DNA from: Sediminibacterium soli
GTDB lineage: Bacteria > Bacteroidota > Bacteroidia > Chitinophagales > Chitinophagaceae
Assembly: GCF_009939225.1 (NCBI RefSeq)
Contig: NZ_JAACJR010000006.1
Span: 310,001-374,000, forward strand
Direction of reading: 5' to 3'
Length of the DNA stretch: 64,000 nucleotides
This document shows positions 43,083 through 53,244 of the stretch, one piece after another. Below the pieces are notes generated by a model. That model was not told the origin of the DNA. It ran no database searches and was given only the letters and a program-made list of their open reading frames with translations. Made by a program: the position numbers and the translations under genes. How positions within the stretch are numbered: position 1 is the first letter of the stretch; each line of letters starts with the position of its first letter.

Positions 43083-44069
43083 GTGCGGTCATTTGATGTT
43101 AACAATATTTTCTCTCTTACAACAGGTTCCGGCAATTTTACTGCGCAATGCCGGGAACTGTTCCGTTTCCAGTTCGAACACAATGCGGTATACCGGCAGT
43201 GGTGCGGACTGATCGGAAAAGACCTGGCTGACGACAAGACACTTACACAAATCCCGGCGTTGCCTATTTCTTTCTTTAAAACACACGAAGTGGTCACCGG
43301 TTCGTTCCGGCCCGAACTGTTGTTTGAAAGCAGCGGCACCACGGGTATGGTTACGAGCCGGCATAGGGTAAAGCATACTTCGCTGTACCAGAAAAGTTTC
43401 CGGGAGGCTTTCCGCCGGTTTTACGGGGAAGTAAAAGACTGGTGCGTGCTTGGTCTGCTGCCCGCTTATCTTGAACGGCAGCATTCTTCGCTGGTATACA
43501 TGGTGGATGACCTGGTAAAAGCCAGCGGTCACCCGCAAAGCGGTTTTTACCTCAACGAATTTGAACAGCTCTCGCATACACTGCAGCAGCTGGAGGCCGC
43601 TGGACAAAACACCCTGCTGATCGGCGTTACATTCGGCCTGCTTGATTTTGCGGAAGCGTTTCCGCAGAAACTGCGTCATACCACGGTCATGGAAACCGGC
43701 GGGATGAAAGGAAGAAAAAAAGAAATGACCCGGGCCGAAGTGCATCACCTGCTGTGCAGCGGGCTTGGTGTGGACAGGATACATTCGGAATACGGTATGA
43801 CGGAATTGCTTAGCCAGGCTTATTCAAAAGGAGGGGGGCGTTTTACCTGTCCGCCCTGGATGCGGGTGCTGGTAAGAGATGAGGAGGATCCGCTGCGGGT
43901 GAGCGAAACCGGTCGCGGCCTGCTGCAGGTGATCGACCTGGCTAATGTTCACAGCTGCGCATACATTGCCACCGAAGATGTGGGTATCGTGCATGCCGAC
44001 GGCAGTTTTGAAGTATGGGGCAGACTCGACAACAGCGATATCAGGGGCTGCAGCCTCTTGGTGGTGTAG
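43083..44069 (+). CDS. LuxE/acyl-protein synthetase-like protein
   Basis: 328 residues. The adenylate-forming signature FESSGTTGMVTSRH (near residues 81-95) and HSEYGMTELLSQAY fit the LuxE group, which activates fatty acids for transfer to a protein Cys or to a reductase. The stretch LPISFFKTHEV is also typical. No luxC/luxD or acyl carrier gene is near. In Bacteroidetes such lone genes are common and of unknown role. Start is the GTG at 43083; no ATG fits. Convergent with the fucosidase gene. Confidence 0.75.
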   Translation: MRSFDVNNIFSLTTGSGNFTAQCRELFRFQFEHNAVYRQWCGLIGKDLADDKTLTQIPALPISFFKTHEVVTGSFRPELLFESSGTTGMVTSRHRVKHTSLYQKSFREAFRRFYGEVKDWCVLGLLPAYLERQHSSLVYMVDDLVKASGHPQSGFYLNEFEQLSHTLQQLEAAGQNTLLIGVTFGLLDFAEAFPQKLRHTTVMETGGMKGRKKEMTRAEVHHLLCSGLGVDRIHSEYGMTELLSQAYSKGGGRFTCPPWMRVLVRDEEDPLRVSETGRGLLQVIDLANVHSCAYIATEDVGIVHADGSFEVWGRLDNSDIRGCSLLVV

Positions 44070-44114
44070 GCCGGGGCAGGATACGGCTCCGTTTTTTTGC
44101 TGTATACATAGGGT

Positions 44115-46661
44115 CTATTCCGGCACGAGGGTATACGATTTACCTTTTTCCGTTTTAACAGACAGCAGGTATTCCTTTGCATCGTTGATCTGCACCAGTT
44201 TGGCGGAGGGGTCTTTTTGATAAGGCGGCTTACCATATGCCGTTTCTGACAGCAGGTTATCGTTCTTACCCGATGCAGCGGCCCCGATCAGCTTAACAGG
44301 TACGGTTGTTCGTATGATGCAGTCCCCGCCGTTACGGGAAACGATCTTTGCCTGGGTTAACCGGCCATTTTCCCAGCTGATATCGATCGTAAAATTTCCC
44401 CTGGCTTTGATGCCTTTTACGGAGCCTTTCTTCCAGGCCTGCGGCAATGCGGGCAGGAGGGAGATCCTTCCGTCATGGCTTTGCAGCAACATCTCCGTAA
44501 TGCCCGCAGTGGCGCCAAAATTGCCATCGATCTGGAAGGGCGGATGCGCATCGAACAGGTTGGGATAGGTGCCGCCCCCGCTCATCTGTCCTTTCTCTTT
44601 CAGCGGATCGATGTAGTTGAACGCATTCGTCAGTATTTTATAGGCGTGCTCGCCATCCTGCAGTCTTGCCCACCAGTTGATCTTCCAGGCCATTGACCAG
44701 CCGGTGCTGATATCGCCCCGCTCGATAAGCGATTCTTTGGCCGCCGCGGCCAGCTGGGGACTCTGGTTAATGGTTATCTGGCTGCCGGGATACAATCCGA
44801 ACAAATGAGAGATATGCCGGTGTTTATCTGTGGGATCGTCCCAGTCCATAAACCATTCCTGCAGCTGCCCGTTGCGGCCGATATGGTAGGGATAGAGTTT
44901 TTCTTTTGCGTGCACAAGCCGGTCATGAAATGGGCGGTCGATCTGCAACAGTTCTGTTGTTTTGATCAGTGCCGTAAACAGTTCGCGGATGATGGACATA
45001 TCCATGGTGCTGGCCATCGACAGCTCGTATTCCTTTCCGCCGATCTTAACCGTGTTCTCGGGCGAAGTGGAGGGGTTGGTGACCAGGTACCCCGATACCG
45101 GGTCTTCGATCAGCCAGTGCAGCAGGAACTGTGCCGCGCCTTTCATCAACGGGTATGCTTCGTTTTGCAGAAATTGTTTATCACCGGTAAACTGGTAATG
45201 CTCCCACAGATGCGTGCTGAACCAGGCGCCCGCCATCGGCCAGGCAGACCATCTTGGCGCACTGCGTGGATCCCATTCGTAACCGCCGGGCGGCGATGTT
45301 TTTGCCCAGATATCAGAGTTGTGGTGTGTTACCCAGCCTTCCCGGATACCGTAGTTGACCCTGGCAGTTTTTGCGCCGTTCACCGCCAGTTCTTTCATAA
45401 AGTCAAACAGGGGCCGGTGGCATTCGGAGAGATGGGTGTTCTCCGCCAGCCAGTAATTCATTTCCGTGTTGATGTTGGTGGTATAGTTGCTTCCCCAGGG
45501 TGGCTGCACCGCATCGTTCCAGATGCCCTGCAGGTTGGTGGGCCTGGAGCCGGGTCTTGACGCGGCGATCATCAGGTACCGGCCAAACTGGTAATACAAT
45601 ACCGTAAGCCCATGGTCGTCCGGCGAGGCGGCAAACCGCTGCAAACGTTCATCGGTCGGAACCTGGTCCGCGCCTGTTTTGTTCTCGAGACGCAATGCCA
45701 CGCGGTCAAACAAAGACCGGTAATCGCGTATATGTGCTTCTTTCAGCGCGGCAAATGTATTCCGGGCGGCTTGCTGCAATACAGCGGCTGCTTCGGCGGC
45801 GGCATCCCTGCCCTGCAATCCCGGTGATTTATCAAAGCCGTTAAAACTGGTGGCTTCGCTGAGGTAAATGGTCACTTCATCCGCATCCCTGATCTCGAGA
45901 CGGTCCGCCCGCCGGTTGATGCGCCCGCCCCTGGCTACCACTTTCAGCTGCACGGAAAAATTCATGCCTTCGCCGCCGGGTTCATCGTAGGCAACCTGTA
46001 CCGGTTCGGTATTCCTGTTCGCCACAAATTTTGGTGCCTTGCCGGTTAATACCAGTTGCCCGTTGTCTGAAGTTTTGGTTGTGAACCTTAGTTTGCTGCT
46101 AAGCCATATATCCAGCTGCAGCGCTGCCCGCCTGTCTGTTTTGACATGCGATACCAGTGCTTTGGCGGGATGACTTAAAAAAGTTTCCCGTGTATACCGG
46201 ATACCGTCTGCGGTATATGTGGTACGTGCCACTGCGTTGCCGATATTAAGTTCGCGGCGGTAGTTGGTTACCGCTGAATCCCTGTAACCAAACTTCAGCC
46301 AAAGATCCGCCAGCGGCAGGTAACGGGCCGAATAAGGACCCTGCATCCTGCGCCAGAGTCTTGTGGCGCTGTCGTAGTGTCCTGCAAATACCTGCCGGCG
46401 CACTTCGGGTAAGGTGCGTATGCCGTTGGGGTTATTGCCGTCATCGGGATAGCCGGACCATAAAGTGGCATCGTTCAGTTGCATCCTTTCGGTAACCACG
46501 CCGCCGAATACCATGGCGCCGGTTTTGCCGTTGCCAAGCGGTAAAGCCTGTTCCCAGGCAACAGCGGGTTTGTTATACCAGAGCGTAAGCGGCGATTGTG
46601 CCCATACAGCCTGATAACAGGTAAAGAACAACAGTAAGAGCAGCTTTGTTTTTTTTCTCAT
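44115..46661 (-). CDS. GH95 family alpha-L-fucosidase
   Basis: 848 residues with signal peptide 1-21. Hydrolyses terminal alpha-1,2-fucose with inversion. N-terminal beta domain ([27 protein letters not shown]), then an (alpha/alpha)6 barrel. Key residues of the family: Asn396 and Asn398 in [11 protein letters not shown], acid Glu560 in DMSIIRELF, and Asp712 in [13 protein letters not shown]. The C-terminus is a beta domain. The gene is alone, not next to the SusCD operon, and has its own 365-base upstream region. Confidence 0.93.
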   Translation of the reverse strand: MRKKTKLLLLLFFTCYQAVWAQSPLTLWYNKPAVAWEQALPLGNGKTGAMVFGGVVTERMQLNDATLWSGYPDDGNNPNGIRTLPEVRRQVFAGHYDSATRLWRRMQGPYSARYLPLADLWLKFGYRDSAVTNYRRELNIGNAVARTTYTADGIRYTRETFLSHPAKALVSHVKTDRRAALQLDIWLSSKLRFTTKTSDNGQLVLTGKAPKFVANRNTEPVQVAYDEPGGEGMNFSVQLKVVARGGRINRRADRLEIRDADEVTIYLSEATSFNGFDKSPGLQGRDAAAEAAAVLQQAARNTFAALKEAHIRDYRSLFDRVALRLENKTGADQVPTDERLQRFAASPDDHGLTVLYYQFGRYLMIAASRPGSRPTNLQGIWNDAVQPPWGSNYTTNINTEMNYWLAENTHLSECHRPLFDFMKELAVNGAKTARVNYGIREGWVTHHNSDIWAKTSPPGGYEWDPRSAPRWSAWPMAGAWFSTHLWEHYQFTGDKQFLQNEAYPLMKGAAQFLLHWLIEDPVSGYLVTNPSTSPENTVKIGGKEYELSMASTMDMSIIRELFTALIKTTELLQIDRPFHDRLVHAKEKLYPYHIGRNGQLQEWFMDWDDPTDKHRHISHLFGLYPGSQITINQSPQLAAAAKESLIERGDISTGWSMAWKINWWARLQDGEHAYKILTNAFNYIDPLKEKGQMSGGGTYPNLFDAHPPFQIDGNFGATAGITEMLLQSHDGRISLLPALPQAWKKGSVKGIKARGNFTIDISWENGRLTQAKIVSRNGGDCIIRTTVPVKLIGAAASGKNDNLLSETAYGKPPYQKDPSAKLVQINDAKEYLLSVKTEKGKSYTLVPE

Positions 46662-47026
46662 GACAGCTATTGTAAAACCCGCTCATAACCGTGTTGCGGG
46701 AGATAACATAGGTAGTCAGAATATTTCAGATAGCCACGGGCCATTACGAAATCGTTATCGTTTTTTACCGGGTATGACTGCATCGGGCCGGTCGTTGGCA
46801 AATACGGTTAAAGTAAGCGAAAGATGGCTGTGTCGCTATGTTGCACGACAAATGTCGTATTTATTTATGCGCAAATTTCGCATCCGGCCCCGGGTCATAT
46901 AAATAGAAACAGAATCACGAAAAAAACAACGGCGTCCGGTTAAGCTATTTTATTTCCTGCAATCCGAAGTGGGTTAAGGAGGAAAGCCGTTGAAATTGCC
47001 TTATTTTCATTTATTCTATCTCCACT
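46662..47026 (+). other. Non-coding interval between the divergent fucosidase and antiporter genes
   Basis: No supported gene. It should hold both promoters. I see AT-rich runs near 46850-46910 and a weak TATTTATG-type stretch, but no exact TAnnTTTG in a good place and no strong hairpin. Confidence 0.4.
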
Positions 47027-48634
47027 ATGGAAAATATTTTTGCCGAGTATGTGTTCCTGATCATGATCATCCTTTTGCTGGTCATGCTTGCGGGGAAAAT
47101 GAAGATCGCTTACCCGATTGTGCTGGTGCTTGGCGGACTGGCATTGAGTTTTACTTCCTGGTTTTCCGGTATCAGCATCAATCCTGCCTCGGTGTTTTTT
47201 ATTTTTCTTCCGCCCCTGCTGTACGAAGCGGCCTGGCAAACTTCCTGGAAGGATCTCTGGAAATGGCGCAGGGTCATCACCAGTTTTGCCTTTCCGATCG
47301 TGATCATCACTTCAACGGTGATTGCTTTTATATCGGCATGGCTTATCCCGGGGTTTACGCTGGCGCTGGGTTTTCTGCTGGGCGGTATCATTTCTCCTCC
47401 CGATGCGGTCTCTGCAACCACCATTATGCGGCAGGTGAAAGTGCCCAGGTCGCTGCAGAGCATCATCGAAGGCGAAAGCCTGCTGAACGACGCTTCTTCG
47501 CTGATCGTTTTCCGTTTTGCGCTGATCACCGTGGTCACCGGCCAGTTTCATATGGGTGAAGCGGCCGTAAATTTTGTGCTGGTCATCACCATGGGAATCC
47601 TTATCGGTCTGGCCGTTGGGTTTCTGTTTTACTGTATCCATCGCTGGCTGCCCACCACTTCCAGCATAGAGATCGTATTAACGCTGGTTACGCCGTATTG
47701 CATGTACTATGTTGCCGAATATTTTCATTTCTCCGGTGTACTGGCCGTGGTAAGCGGCGGGTTGCTGCTGTCGGGCAAACGAAGGATCATGCTCAGCTAC
47801 CGCAGCAGGATAGAAGGGGTGAATGTGTGGACCAATCTGGTTTTTGTACTGAACGGACTTGTTTTCTTTCTTATCGGCCTGGAACTGCCAACGATCACAC
47901 GGCAGCTGGAAGACGGCGGTCTGGTAACGGCCATCGGTTACGGACTGGCGATCTCGGTGATCATCATCCTCACCCGTTTCGCCTGCACCTTCGGCGCGGC
48001 CGGCTTTACCATGCTGGCGAGCCGTTTTATTACGGTTGCCGATGCCAGGCCGGGATGGAAAGGGCCGGTTATCATCGGCTGGGCGGGTATGCGCGGCGTG
48101 GTTTCTCTGGCGGCGGCTTTATCGATACCGATATACCTCACGGGCAGTGAAGCTTTTCCTTTCCGGAACCTGATCCTGTTCATCACTTTTGTGGTGATCC
48201 TGTTTACGCTGGTGGTGCAGGGGCTCACGCTTCCCTGGCTGATCCGGAAACTGAATCCCGAAGACCGGTACCGTAAGATCACTGCGGAAGAACAGGACCT
48301 GCTGATCCAGAAAAAAATGTCCTGGGCGGCGTTGCAGCTGCTTGAAACGGATCATGGAGAAAAAGCAGCGCAGAACCATTATCTCCGCAACCTTACGGAC
48401 AGACTAAAGCTTGATCTCCGGTTTTTTCGGTCTGAGGAAGAGAACGTGATGGAAGAGCGGACCGCTGTTGTGAACGATTTCAGGCATACCTACCTGTTGC
48501 TGCTGGAAGCGCAGCGTCAATTGCTGTACAAAATGAACCACAAAGATGAATTCGATGAAGAACTGATCAGGAAATACCTGCTGCTGGTCGATATCGAAGA
48601 ACTGAAAGTAAGAGAGAAACTGCACGAACAATAA
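47027..48634 (+). CDS. CPA1 family Na+/H+ antiporter
   Basis: 535 residues: about twelve membrane helices, then a roughly 130-residue soluble C-terminal domain (from about 405) that is helical and charged. The ion-site motifs are visible: SPPDAVSATTIM and EGESLLNDASSLIVF (the N-D pair of CPA1 exchangers). Expected to export Na+ or K+ in exchange for protons and so to set pH and salt tolerance. It stands alone. Confidence 0.9.
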   Translation: MENIFAEYVFLIMIILLLVMLAGKMKIAYPIVLVLGGLALSFTSWFSGISINPASVFFIFLPPLLYEAAWQTSWKDLWKWRRVITSFAFPIVIITSTVIAFISAWLIPGFTLALGFLLGGIISPPDAVSATTIMRQVKVPRSLQSIIEGESLLNDASSLIVFRFALITVVTGQFHMGEAAVNFVLVITMGILIGLAVGFLFYCIHRWLPTTSSIEIVLTLVTPYCMYYVAEYFHFSGVLAVVSGGLLLSGKRRIMLSYRSRIEGVNVWTNLVFVLNGLVFFLIGLELPTITRQLEDGGLVTAIGYGLAISVIIILTRFACTFGAAGFTMLASRFITVADARPGWKGPVIIGWAGMRGVVSLAAALSIPIYLTGSEAFPFRNLILFITFVVILFTLVVQGLTLPWLIRKLNPEDRYRKITAEEQDLLIQKKMSWAALQLLETDHGEKAAQNHYLRNLTDRLKLDLRFFRSEEENVMEERTAVVNDFRHTYLLLLEAQRQLLYKMNHKDEFDEELIRKYLLLVDIEELKVREKLHEQ

Positions 48635-48644
48635 CGGGAACTCC

Positions 48645-49205
48645 TCAGGCAGGCATATCTTTCAGCAGCCGCGCAGTTACCAGCGCCGCGCATGCCTGCA
48701 CGGTACCCATCGTAACAAACAGCGCTTCAAAAGAAATAAAATGGGTGATCAGTCCGCCCGCTGCAAAAGCCAGACCGGTAACGATCTGCGACTGTCCGGC
48801 AGACAATCCCCAGGCATAAGCGTCCATCTCTTCGTCCAGGTTCCTGGCATACAGCGCGTCCCAGGCCGGCGTGCCGATGGCTTCGGCAATACCCAGTCCG
48901 GCCTGCACCATAAACAGCTGCCAGGGCGAGCCAACGAACAGGTAACAGAATGTAAGCGCAGCATTCATGGCATACCCCGCCACCATTACCTTAGCCTGGT
49001 AGGGCTTGTTATTGATCAGCCGCCCCACTACGATGTATACCATACCGGTGATGACCAGGTAGGTAGCCCATGCCCAGGTGATATCGAGAATGTCACCGCC
49101 TACTTTCTCCGCAAAAACCGCAAACAGCGGGCCCATCATTCCCTCGCCAAAATACCAGATATTGGCGCCGATCAGTAAGGTACGGGTGGTCTTGTTCAAA
49201 CGCAT
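48645..49205 (-). CDS. Half-size MFS-like transporter (six helices)
   Basis: 186 residues, about six membrane helices. The pattern NKTTRTLLIGANIWYFGEGM, GRLINNKPYQAKVM (the loop 2-3 motif) and G-L-G-I-A-E-A-I-G-T-P is that of one six-helix half of a major facilitator transporter. A full MFS protein has twelve, so this would need to dimerise, or it is a remnant. The reading frame is intact and the gene ends with a normal stop; nothing of a second half is found in the next 200 bases. Convergent with the antiporter gene. Confidence 0.75.
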   Translation of the reverse strand: MRLNKTTRTLLIGANIWYFGEGMMGPLFAVFAEKVGGDILDITWAWATYLVITGMVYIVVGRLINNKPYQAKVMVAGYAMNAALTFCYLFVGSPWQLFMVQAGLGIAEAIGTPAWDALYARNLDEEMDAYAWGLSAGQSQIVTGLAFAAGGLITHFISFEALFVTMGTVQACAALVTARLLKDMPA

Positions 49206-49340
49206 GCGTGTCTGTTTTTAATTGCCTTGTACAGATGAAAATACAAAATGCTTATAAAAACAAACGCCGTCCTCAAAAGATGGTTCACCCAACACCCTCT
49301 TCCTTTCTTCTATGGAAAGGGTATTCGTCTACGCAGAGAA

Positions 49341-49359
49341 ACCGATGCCCGGCATCGGT
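49341..49359 (+). repeat. Short perfect inverted repeat in the 49206-49428 gap
   Basis: ACCGATGC-CCG-GCATCGGT, a 19-base near-palindrome. No T-run follows. It may be an operator or part of a hairpin; the rest of the gap shows nothing. Confidence 0.35.
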
Positions 49360-49428
49360 CACCATACAGCCATAACAGGCCGGTTACAAAAGAACCGCCT
49401 TAGACAGGGATAGGCATGCCCTGCTGTT

Positions 49429-49701
49429 TTATTCCGCCGTTGTGGGGTCAATAACCGCCATAACCTCGCTTACCGAATTGGCAGGGAAACCGCCCTGCCT
49501 GGCGTGTTCGCGCACCATTTCTTCATTGGGTGCAATGTAAACGCAGTAGATCTTGTTGCCGGTTACATAGCTCTGGAGCCATTGAATTTTAGGTCCCAGG
49601 TTGCTCAGTACGCCGCAGGAGGTTTGCGAAATGCCTTTTAATTGTTCGGGTGTTAAATTACCCGCACCGGGTATTTCGCGTTCGATTACATATTTGGGCA
49701 T
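49429..49701 (-). CDS. DUF4242 (SCO4226-like) small protein
   Basis: 90 residues, no signal. MPKYVIEREIPGAGNL, then CGVLSNLG, IQWLQSYVTGNKIYCVYIAP, and ARQGGFPANSVSEV match the DUF4242 family of ferredoxin-like dimers; a Streptomyces member binds nickel. Role in the cell is unknown. The final DPTTAE tail is variable. It stands alone, with a 284-base gap to the tRNA gene in which I see no gene. Confidence 0.85.
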   Translation of the reverse strand: MPKYVIEREIPGAGNLTPEQLKGISQTSCGVLSNLGPKIQWLQSYVTGNKIYCVYIAPNEEMVREHARQGGFPANSVSEVMAVIDPTTAE

Positions 49702-49985
49702 GGGAGAAGGATTTTAATTTTCCGGTTGATGGCTGCCTGTGCTGTCAGCCCAAAAGACAGAAGTTAATTTGTTTAGTTAAGGTACACAGCCCGTTGAAGC
49801 TTTGCAAGCTTTTGACGGTTTATTTGCGTGAATGAAACGGGAAGGGGGTTTACCCGTTATGAAAGCTGCTATCCAATGGCGGGCAGTTGAACGAATGGCT
49901 ATTGCTGATCTGTGGGTGCGGAGAGGAGTGTCTTTCTAAAATGAAGAAACGCCGGAAATCAATGTTTCTGACGTTTCTTTTTCGG

Positions 49986-50069
49986 TGCCCAGAACTGGAT
50001 TCGAACCAGCACACCCGTGAAGGCGCTGCGACCTGAACACAGTGCGTCTACCAATTTCGCCATCTGGGC
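49986..50069 (-). tRNA. tRNA-Leu, anticodon CAG
   Basis: 84 bases on the minus strand. The acceptor stem GCCCAGA pairs with TCTGGGC, followed by discriminator A. D-arm contains GGCGAAATTGGTAGACGC, the anticodon loop reads TTCAGGT (anticodon CAG), there is a long variable arm as expected for Leu, and the T-arm holds GGTTCGAATCC. The CCA end is not fully encoded (ACC only). Confidence 0.95.
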
Positions 50070-50106
50070 TCCTGTTTCAGGGCTGCAAATATAGGGAAGG
50101 GAGATT

Positions 50107-50192
50107 AATTTTGGAATTTTGGATTGGAAAATTTTGAAATTGTTTTTAGCAGCCCTCAAATTTCAAAATTTCCCAATCCAAAATTCCAAAAT
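50107..50192 (+). repeat. Intergenic inverted word repeat, family B copy 1
   Basis: 50108-50142 (ATTTTGGAATTTTGGATTGG...) and 50157-50192 are inverted copies with one or two differences. Related single arms are at 56609-56644 and 60553-60583. It separates the tRNA from the end of the cassette gene at 50202. Confidence 0.75.
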
Positions 50193-50201
50193 CCCCGCCA
50201 G

Positions 50202-52202
50202 TCATTTCGTTTTACGCGAGTACAGATTCCAGATCGGGATGTCCACGAGCAATCCCAGGGAGAACCTTGCCGACTGGCTGTTATTATATTCGTTGTAGCC
50301 GGCTTTTACGCTGCGCAGGTTGGTTCCGGTTTGCCAGCCTGCCGAGAGCGAAAGCGGCGTTTTGCCCAATCCCCAAATAACATGCAGTCCCGGGGCAATG
50401 ATATCGCGGAAGCCTACCTTGGGTATTTCGTTCAGCGTATCGTTCCGGAAACGGAAAGAGACCACTGCCCCCACGTCGATCATGGAAATAAACAGCGAAA
50501 AGGATTTGTTGCCTTCCGTTCTGCGGTCTTTGCAGAAACGGATCTTACCCCAGCTCAGTGCAATGCCGATGGGCGCGGTAAGTCCATAGCTGTTGGCGAT
50601 ACTGTGATCGCTTACATTCTCTATCCATTCCTTTCCGATAAACAAACCGCCGTAAGCTGCCAGCGATATATTGAAAAACTGCTCGCGTTTTACCCTTGAG
50701 CCGCCCACGGGCATGGCTGCCCTGTTGATGGCGGCATATACCTGTTTCGAATCCGATGATTCGGCCACTTCTGCCATCAGTGTTCCGTATTCGAACAGGA
50801 AATCCATCGTTCTGTCGAGCGAACGCCGTTGTTCGCGGTCGGCCTGCATCAGCGCGGGATCGTATCGCAGGCTGTATAAAGAACGGATGCTGCTGAGCAG
50901 CATTCCGTATTTCTTTTCCTGCAAAGCCTGGTAGGCCGTAAGGATATTGTCTATTCCGGCGGTGGTTTTTCCATACAGCTCCCATACCTGCTGCATATGG
51001 CTTTGCATGGATACCGGTAACGCGGCACTGAACGGCTCATTGGTGGAGATGCTTTCCCAGAAATGCGTTACGGCTGAAAAATACGCAAGGTAATCGGACA
51101 CGGTTTTCTTTGCGGGCCGCTGCAGCTCCCGGAACCGCTCCTGGCAGAATGCCACGCTGTTCAGTATGCCGCGGAAATAATCCGCCAGGCGGGCGCCCTG
51201 TCCCGCGGCAGCGGTCATTATGGTACCGAAAGAAAGCGAATGGCCGCAGTCGATCAGTTTGATGCGCTCATACAATAATCCGAGGTAAATGCGCAGGCAA
51301 ACGGGATCATTCAATTGTGCCAGCTGCGATGCGTTGATCCAGTACTGATCCGCTGTATTGCTTTTCAGCGAGAGCGACACCTGCTGAAGAAATGCAATCA
51401 TACCCGTCCTGGCTTTTTCGGCATCGGTGGCCGGACTGCCGGTTGCCTCATCGGCCTCATACGGATCGTAGGCTTCGAATACCTGCCCCGGCGATTTGCC
51501 CTCGCTGATTTGTTTTCCGAGGAACAAAGCCGTCAGCGCCATCGCCCTCAGTTCCCGGTGCTGTTCAAAAAACACGGCAAACCTGCCGTTACGGATCAGG
51601 TTATCCAGGTTCGGTATGATGGCGAGCATATCATTGCCAAACGCATTCCGCAGCGACTGCAGGTAGGTCTCGTACCGGTAAATCTCTTTCCCTATCGACA
51701 GCAGCTGCCGGTATGTGGCTGGAAACAGCAGCTGGCAGTCGCGGTATTCGGCCGAACTGATCTTCTCGTAAAATTTCTGGAAGAACACCGCCTGCAGTTC
51801 CTGCTTCATCCTATCCACGATAAAACGCGCAATACCGTCGATGATCACCGATTGTAGATCCGCGCCGGCAAATGCGATGCCCGGCGCATTGTTCTTTGCC
51901 ATTTCCGTAGACGAGGTAAGGCCTGGCAACAGACCTGTCAGGAAAGGATTGTTTTCGAACTCATCCAGTACGGCGGTAACGGCGATGCCGTTTTGTGTTC
52001 GCCAGGCCGGCCGGCTGTAATCCTTCAGCACAGTACCCAGCAGCACCAGCGATTGGGGGTCGCTCCGGAATTTTTGCTGCGAGGCGTTGTACAGGGGTTT
52101 CAGTTTGATGGCATCGATGGCTGCATACTGCGCCTGCAATTTGCCGAGGCAGGGTAACAGAAAGAGTGCGGATAACAGGATTTGATGATTTTTCTTTTTC
52201 AT
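50202..52202 (-). CDS. Large exported protein of unknown function, last gene of the protease cassette
   Basis: 666 residues with a signal peptide (1-24, ending LQAQ). I do not recognise it. The first two-thirds are helical (many Leu/Gln/Arg heptad-like stretches, e.g. around 150-470). The last third (about 500-660) alternates beta strands and ends in an outer-membrane-like part (LSFGLG/RFSLGLLVDIP) suggesting a small barrel or beta domain. It overlaps the S8 protease gene by four bases (ATGA-type), so the two are translationally coupled. Probably the periplasmic or outer-membrane component of the four-gene cassette. Confidence 0.65.
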   Translation of the reverse strand: MKKKNHQILLSALFLLPCLGKLQAQYAAIDAIKLKPLYNASQQKFRSDPQSLVLLGTVLKDYSRPAWRTQNGIAVTAVLDEFENNPFLTGLLPGLTSSTEMAKNNAPGIAFAGADLQSVIIDGIARFIVDRMKQELQAVFFQKFYEKISSAEYRDCQLLFPATYRQLLSIGKEIYRYETYLQSLRNAFGNDMLAIIPNLDNLIRNGRFAVFFEQHRELRAMALTALFLGKQISEGKSPGQVFEAYDPYEADEATGSPATDAEKARTGMIAFLQQVSLSLKSNTADQYWINASQLAQLNDPVCLRIYLGLLYERIKLIDCGHSLSFGTIMTAAAGQGARLADYFRGILNSVAFCQERFRELQRPAKKTVSDYLAYFSAVTHFWESISTNEPFSAALPVSMQSHMQQVWELYGKTTAGIDNILTAYQALQEKKYGMLLSSIRSLYSLRYDPALMQADREQRRSLDRTMDFLFEYGTLMAEVAESSDSKQVYAAINRAAMPVGGSRVKREQFFNISLAAYGGLFIGKEWIENVSDHSIANSYGLTAPIGIALSWGKIRFCKDRRTEGNKSFSLFISMIDVGAVVSFRFRNDTLNEIPKVGFRDIIAPGLHVIWGLGKTPLSLSAGWQTGTNLRSVKAGYNEYNNSQSARFSLGLLVDIPIWNLYSRKTK

Positions 52203-53242
52203 ACAGCAGTTGGGTTAAGAATTCCTTTTCCGTATTCCAGTGCATTGTGGGTATGATCGTATTGCTTCAGGTCTGCGATCATTTGTTCGAATATGTTTAC
52301 TGCACTGGCAGCAGGATCGGTTTTGCGTTTGATGGACAGCAGCAGCGCCGTTACCCCGCTGGTAAAAGCGGTGGCGATGCTGGTATCCGAAGTGGTGACG
52401 GCCTGCCCGTTGCGATCCGTGGTAAGCAGGTTCTCGCCGGGCGACAGGCAGCAGAGATGGCTGCTGAAGTTTGAGATCTCCAGTCGCCTGAATGTTTTTG
52501 TGCAGGCGCCAATGCTGTAGCAGCAGTTGTAGGAGGCCGGATACCTGTTCTTTTCCTCTCCGCTCTGTCCGCCATTGCCCGCTGCCGCTATTAGCGCGAT
52601 GTTTTTCTGCCGGCAAACAGCCAGTGCGTCGTGAAAAGCATTGTCGAACAGCCGCAGTTCGAAACTCATGGAAATAATATCCGCCCGGTTGTCTGCCGCC
52701 CAGTTCACCGCCTGTACCAGGGAATTACTGTCGTTGAAATTCACTTTGACAATAAGCAGCGAAGTCCGGGGCGCCACACCCCATACCGGCATACCGGTTC
52801 CCGCGATCATTCCCGCCATCATACTGCCATGTCCGTTGGTATCGGTTATATCAGCTGAACTATCAAAGCTTTGCATGGCTGCGATATTCCCATAGACAGG
52901 AAGCGATGGGTTGATGCCTGTATCGATGATTGCCACGCGCGTATTTTCACCCCTGCAGTTGTGCCGTTCCCACAACGCGGTGATGCCGAAATCGCGGTGC
53001 GCCCAGGAGCAATGGTTTGCATAGGGATCGGTCGCAACGGTATCCGCCAATGCCACTGCCCCGCCCCAGTAATAACTGTTATCCCTGTCGCGGTACCAGT
53101 CGCCAAGGGCATTGCCGGTCTTTTCTCCCTCAAAAACAAACCCGCGGTACACTTCGCCGATAAGGTTGGATCTGTCCGAAAGATCTGTTACGGGTGCAGA
53201 CCGTTTGTTGAGTTTGTCAGCAGTTACTTGTAGTTGTGGCAT
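52199..53242 (-). CDS. S8 (subtilisin-like) serine protease with SH3-like N-terminal module
   Basis: 347 residues from the ATG at 53242. The S8 triad is present: Asp107 in IIDTGINPS, His138 in NGHGSMMAG, Ser288 in DTSIATAF, plus oxyanion Asn223 in AAAGNGG. The usual G-T-S-M-A reads D-T-S-I-A. There is no signal peptide and no propeptide. Instead residues about 11-63 (LNKRSAPVTDL..., ending WYRDRDNSYYWGGAV) repeat the N-terminal module of the preceding gene. The protein is likely cytoplasmic or exported by a non-Sec route. The ATG lies two bases after the stop of the GH46-like gene. Confidence 0.88.
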   Translation of the reverse strand: MPQLQVTADKLNKRSAPVTDLSDRSNLIGEVYRGFVFEGEKTGNALGDWYRDRDNSYYWGGAVALADTVATDPYANHCSWAHRDFGITALWERHNCRGENTRVAIIDTGINPSLPVYGNIAAMQSFDSSADITDTNGHGSMMAGMIAGTGMPVWGVAPRTSLLIVKVNFNDSNSLVQAVNWAADNRADIISMSFELRLFDNAFHDALAVCRQKNIALIAAAGNGGQSGEEKNRYPASYNCCYSIGACTKTFRRLEISNFSSHLCCLSPGENLLTTDRNGQAVTTSDTSIATAFTSGVTALLLSIKRKTDPAASAVNIFEQMIADLKQYDHTHNALEYGKGILNPTAV

Positions 53243-53244
53243 AG

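Noticed and set aside
46660..46902. Possible 80-residue gene in the fucosidase-antiporter interval.
   Set aside because: Overlaps the start of the fucosidase gene, no recognisable pattern, composition like non-coding DNA.
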